A stretch of 20,641 bases of DNA from Chytriomyces cf. hyalinus JEL632 (taxonomy: Eukaryota; Chytridiomycota; Chytridiomycetes; Chytridiales; Chytriomycetaceae): the NCBI GenBank assembly GCA_025435555.1, contig JAIWWG010000191.1:1-20641 (forward strand), read 5' to 3'. The notes under the pieces were generated by a model. It saw only the letters and a list, made by a program, of their open reading frames with translations. It made no database searches and was not told where the DNA came from. Below are positions 19,331-20,641 of this stretch, piece after piece (the stretch's first letter is position 1; each line of letters starts with the position of its first letter). A program made the translations under genes and the position numbers.

Positions 19331-19801
19331 TTGTTTCTCCCTCCTCCTCCTCTGGGTGGACTTCCACCTCCACCGCCACCTCCGCCTCCACCACTGGGCG
19401 GGCCTCCACCGCCGCCGTCAAGACTGCCTCTGGGACCGCCAGTCGCAATTTCCAATGGCCACCCCGGAAGTGCGATGAGTAGTATTTTCGACGAAATTAA
19501 AAAGGTGGGAAAAGCAAGGGCACAGAGAGTGCAAGTAATCGGGTACAGTCTAATCGGGTCTCGATGTGAAGAGGCGAAAGACACTGCCCCCGAATTCCGC
19601 TCTTTGGAAGAGTGCGAAAAATTTGTTGCGTCATGGTGTGTCCGACACTACTTGGAACAACTGAGTGCTCCGTTCTCAGGCAAGGCCGCCCTGATTTCAA
19701 CCAAGCAAGATGACATAAAGCAGCTGAAAGATGTTCAAATTCGGATCCTGGAAGTGTTGGAGTTGTTGGAGTTAATAGCAGCAGCAGGAATGCGTCCATA
19801 A
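19331..19801 (+). CDS. Proline-rich protein with a conserved-looking C-terminal helical region
   Basis: The frame starts after a TGA at 19316 and runs to TAA 19799-19801. Residues 1-45 are poly-proline interrupted by LGG (LPPPPPPPPPPLGG), a typical profilin/SH3 ligand. Residues 50-150 are helical and charged: MSSIFDEIKKVGKARAQR (weakly WH2-like), FRSLEECEKFVASWCVRHYL and DVQIRILEVLELLELI. The last block faintly recalls the C-termini of MTBP/Sld3-type replication proteins, but I would not assign it. No ATG starts the frame (first codon TTG; first Met at 19474), so an upstream exon is likely. Whether it belongs to the glycosyltransferase-like frame 20 bp upstream is unclear. Confidence 0.5.
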   Translation: MFLPPPPLGGLPPPPPPPPPPLGGPPPPPSRLPLGPPVAISNGHPGSAMSSIFDEIKKVGKARAQRVQVIGYSLIGSRCEEAKDTAPEFRSLEECEKFVASWCVRHYLEQLSAPFSGKAALISTKQDDIKQLKDVQIRILEVLELLELIAAAGMRP

Positions 19802-19959
19802 GCACCAAAACTCACAGGAGTGCAGGAAATGGGGAGTTGAGCATTTCCGAGTATTCTGAGAGTTCTATGAATGATCCGGAGGTGGGAAGTCGCGCATTTT
19901 ATGCAGTTTTGGGTGGCACATTGGTTTGTCATGCATCCGGACCGGAAAGGAATGTTTCC

Positions 19960-20000
19960 GGTGTAAAAACGAGGGTTACTGGTGTAAAAACGAGGGTTAC
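19960..20000. repeat. Two tandem copies of a 21-bp unit
   Basis: The unit ggtgtaaaaacgagggttac occurs at 19960-19979 and 19981-20000 (period 21) inside the presumed LTR. Confidence 0.95.
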
Positions 20001-20140
20001 CAGCGAAATTACGCAATCCACCAATCAGAAGAGATCGGAATAGCGAGAATCGTGGGACATGAGGGCATGCACTGGGGCACGCTGCTGAACAGCCTGGAAA
20101 AGGGATATAAGAAGGAGTTTTTGTTTTAGTTTTTCTCTTT

Positions 20141-20257
20141 AAGTTGTTATCTCTGATCTGGCTGTACACACAACTAACAGTTGCTGTGTTTAAGGTATTA
20201 AATAAGTTGTTATCTCTGATCTGGCTGTACACACAACTAACAGTTGCTGTGTTTAAG
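20141..20257. repeat. Two tandem copies of a 54-bp block (period 63)
   Basis: The block beginning aagttgttatctctgatctg is identical at 20141-20194 and 20204-20257. Each copy contains cacaactaacagttgctgtg, where CAACT and AGTTG form a small inverted repeat. It lies 30-150 bp downstream of the TATA-like site, in the presumed transcribed part of the LTR. Confidence 0.95.
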
Positions 20258-20352
20258 TTTGGTAGAAAGGCCTCATAGAAATTCAAACACGTTATCAGCA
20301 CCAGCTGGCCTCATCTACCGTTCCAAACACCTGTTAAACACATCCCTGAGCA

Positions 20353-20641
20353 ATGTCTGACTCCGACGGTGCCTACAAATCGATCCCTGACTTTGATGCT
20401 ACGCTGGCAAAGTGGCCTGTCTTCAAACTGAAGTTCAGGACCTACTTGGAGGGCAGAGATCTTCTGTATATCATTGACAGAACTGCTGCAGAGGATAATA
20501 TTGCTCCTACAAAGGAAACCGACGCTGCCAGGACGCTCAGATTGGAACAACTACGTGATAGACGAAAGAATGATGCTCTGGTTCGATCCCACTTGATCAG
20601 CAAAATCGATTCATCAGTCCTGGGTCTTATTGGGGATCTAC
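20353..20641 (+). CDS. Ty1/copia-type Gag N-terminus (runs off the window)
   Basis: ATG 20353 opens a frame that continues to the right edge (96 codons, no stop). It shows the copia Gag pattern (UBN2/gag-polypeptide type): W-x2-FKLKFRTYLEGRDLLYII, a charged linker with DAARTLRLEQLRDRRKND, then a helix ending LISKIDSSVLGLIGDL. In the family Gag forms the cytoplasmic particle that packages the element RNA, and a Pol region with protease, integrase, reverse transcriptase and RNase H follows outside this window. The intact frame and Kozak-like AGCAATG context suggest a fairly young copy. Confidence 0.8.
   Translation, partial: MSDSDGAYKSIPDFDATLAKWPVFKLKFRTYLEGRDLLYIIDRTAAEDNIAPTKETDAARTLRLEQLRDRRKNDALVRSHLISKIDSSVLGLIGDL

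Larger units (their letters stand above)
19802..20352 (+). mobile_element. Probable 5' LTR and leader of a Ty1/copia element (left end not defined)
   Basis: The stretch before the copia gag start has LTR-like content: an inverted repeat ACCGGAAA/TTTCCGGT (19941-19948/19955-19962), a TATA-like gatataaga (about 20103-20111), tandem repeats, and cacgttatcagcacc at 20289-20303 where a primer binding site would be expected. I recall a similar string after 5' LTRs of other copia elements, but this is unverified. The exact LTR start and end are not defined because the 3' LTR lies outside the window. Confidence 0.5.

Noticed and set aside
19219-19584. Glycine-rich minus-strand frame (GGGGGGGGGGS type)
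   Set aside because: It is the complement of the proline codons on the plus strand, not a separate gene.
20141-20257. Direct repeats considered as a CRISPR array
   Set aside because: Only two copies, a 9-bp spacer and a eukaryotic retrotransposon context.

Overview
This window looks like a stretch of fungal-type eukaryotic nuclear DNA. Genes are split by short GT-AG introns (about 26 to 72 nt in the models below). There are no operons or ribosome binding sites, and mobile elements and broken genes are frequent. The families present (NACHT-WD40, a 'FISHAW' TIR-like domain fused to kinesin-light-chain-type TPRs, PIF/Harbinger, the 'TPVEILH' CACTA-like transposase and Ty1/copia) fit an early-diverging fungus such as a chytrid. 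That lineage guess is inference, not proof. All gene models are hand-spliced from the sequence by phase matching.

Layout. 1-1816: the tail of an unidentified gene, a PIF/Harbinger transposase relic lacking its catalytic core (minus strand), and a plus-strand gene frameshifted by short tandem duplications. 1817-2767: poorly resolved, with one plausible plus-strand exon. 2768-5770 (minus): a NACHT-WD40 gene over several exons, with a degenerate Walker A, an intact-looking Walker B and a TGA at the conserved Arg of the TSRPE motif; it is probably a decayed NLR-like gene. 5956-7119: two diverged copies of one unknown beta-rich domain on opposite strands, with a direct repeat of about 100 bp. 7201-11298 (minus): the best gene in the window, an intact 1325-residue TIR-like-TPR protein in three exons. 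11299-12900: no gene, but two clusters of CGGCC/CGAT palindromic motifs and a weak tRNA-like B box.

12901-15827 (minus): an apparently intact 923-residue zinc-finger transposase in five exons with introns of 47, 26, 48 and 34 nt. Diverging from it is a plus-strand gene (15941-16728) that may be its partner or a neighbour truncated at its 5' end. 16783-17095: simple repeats. 17088-17429: the last exon of an unknown plus-strand gene with AATAAA signals, converging on a single-pass membrane protein with a C-terminal SAM domain (17506-18751, minus) that carries a one-base shift in a C6 run. 18722-19309: the C-terminal part of a glycosyltransferase-like gene. 19331-19801: a proline-rich ORF. About 19.9 kb to the end: a Ty1/copia-like LTR region with tandem repeats, followed by the start of gag.

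The most interesting biology is two innate-immunity-like architectures within about 8.5 kb: one intact (TIR-like-TPR) and one broken (NACHT-WD40), separated by an inverted pair of an unrecognised domain.
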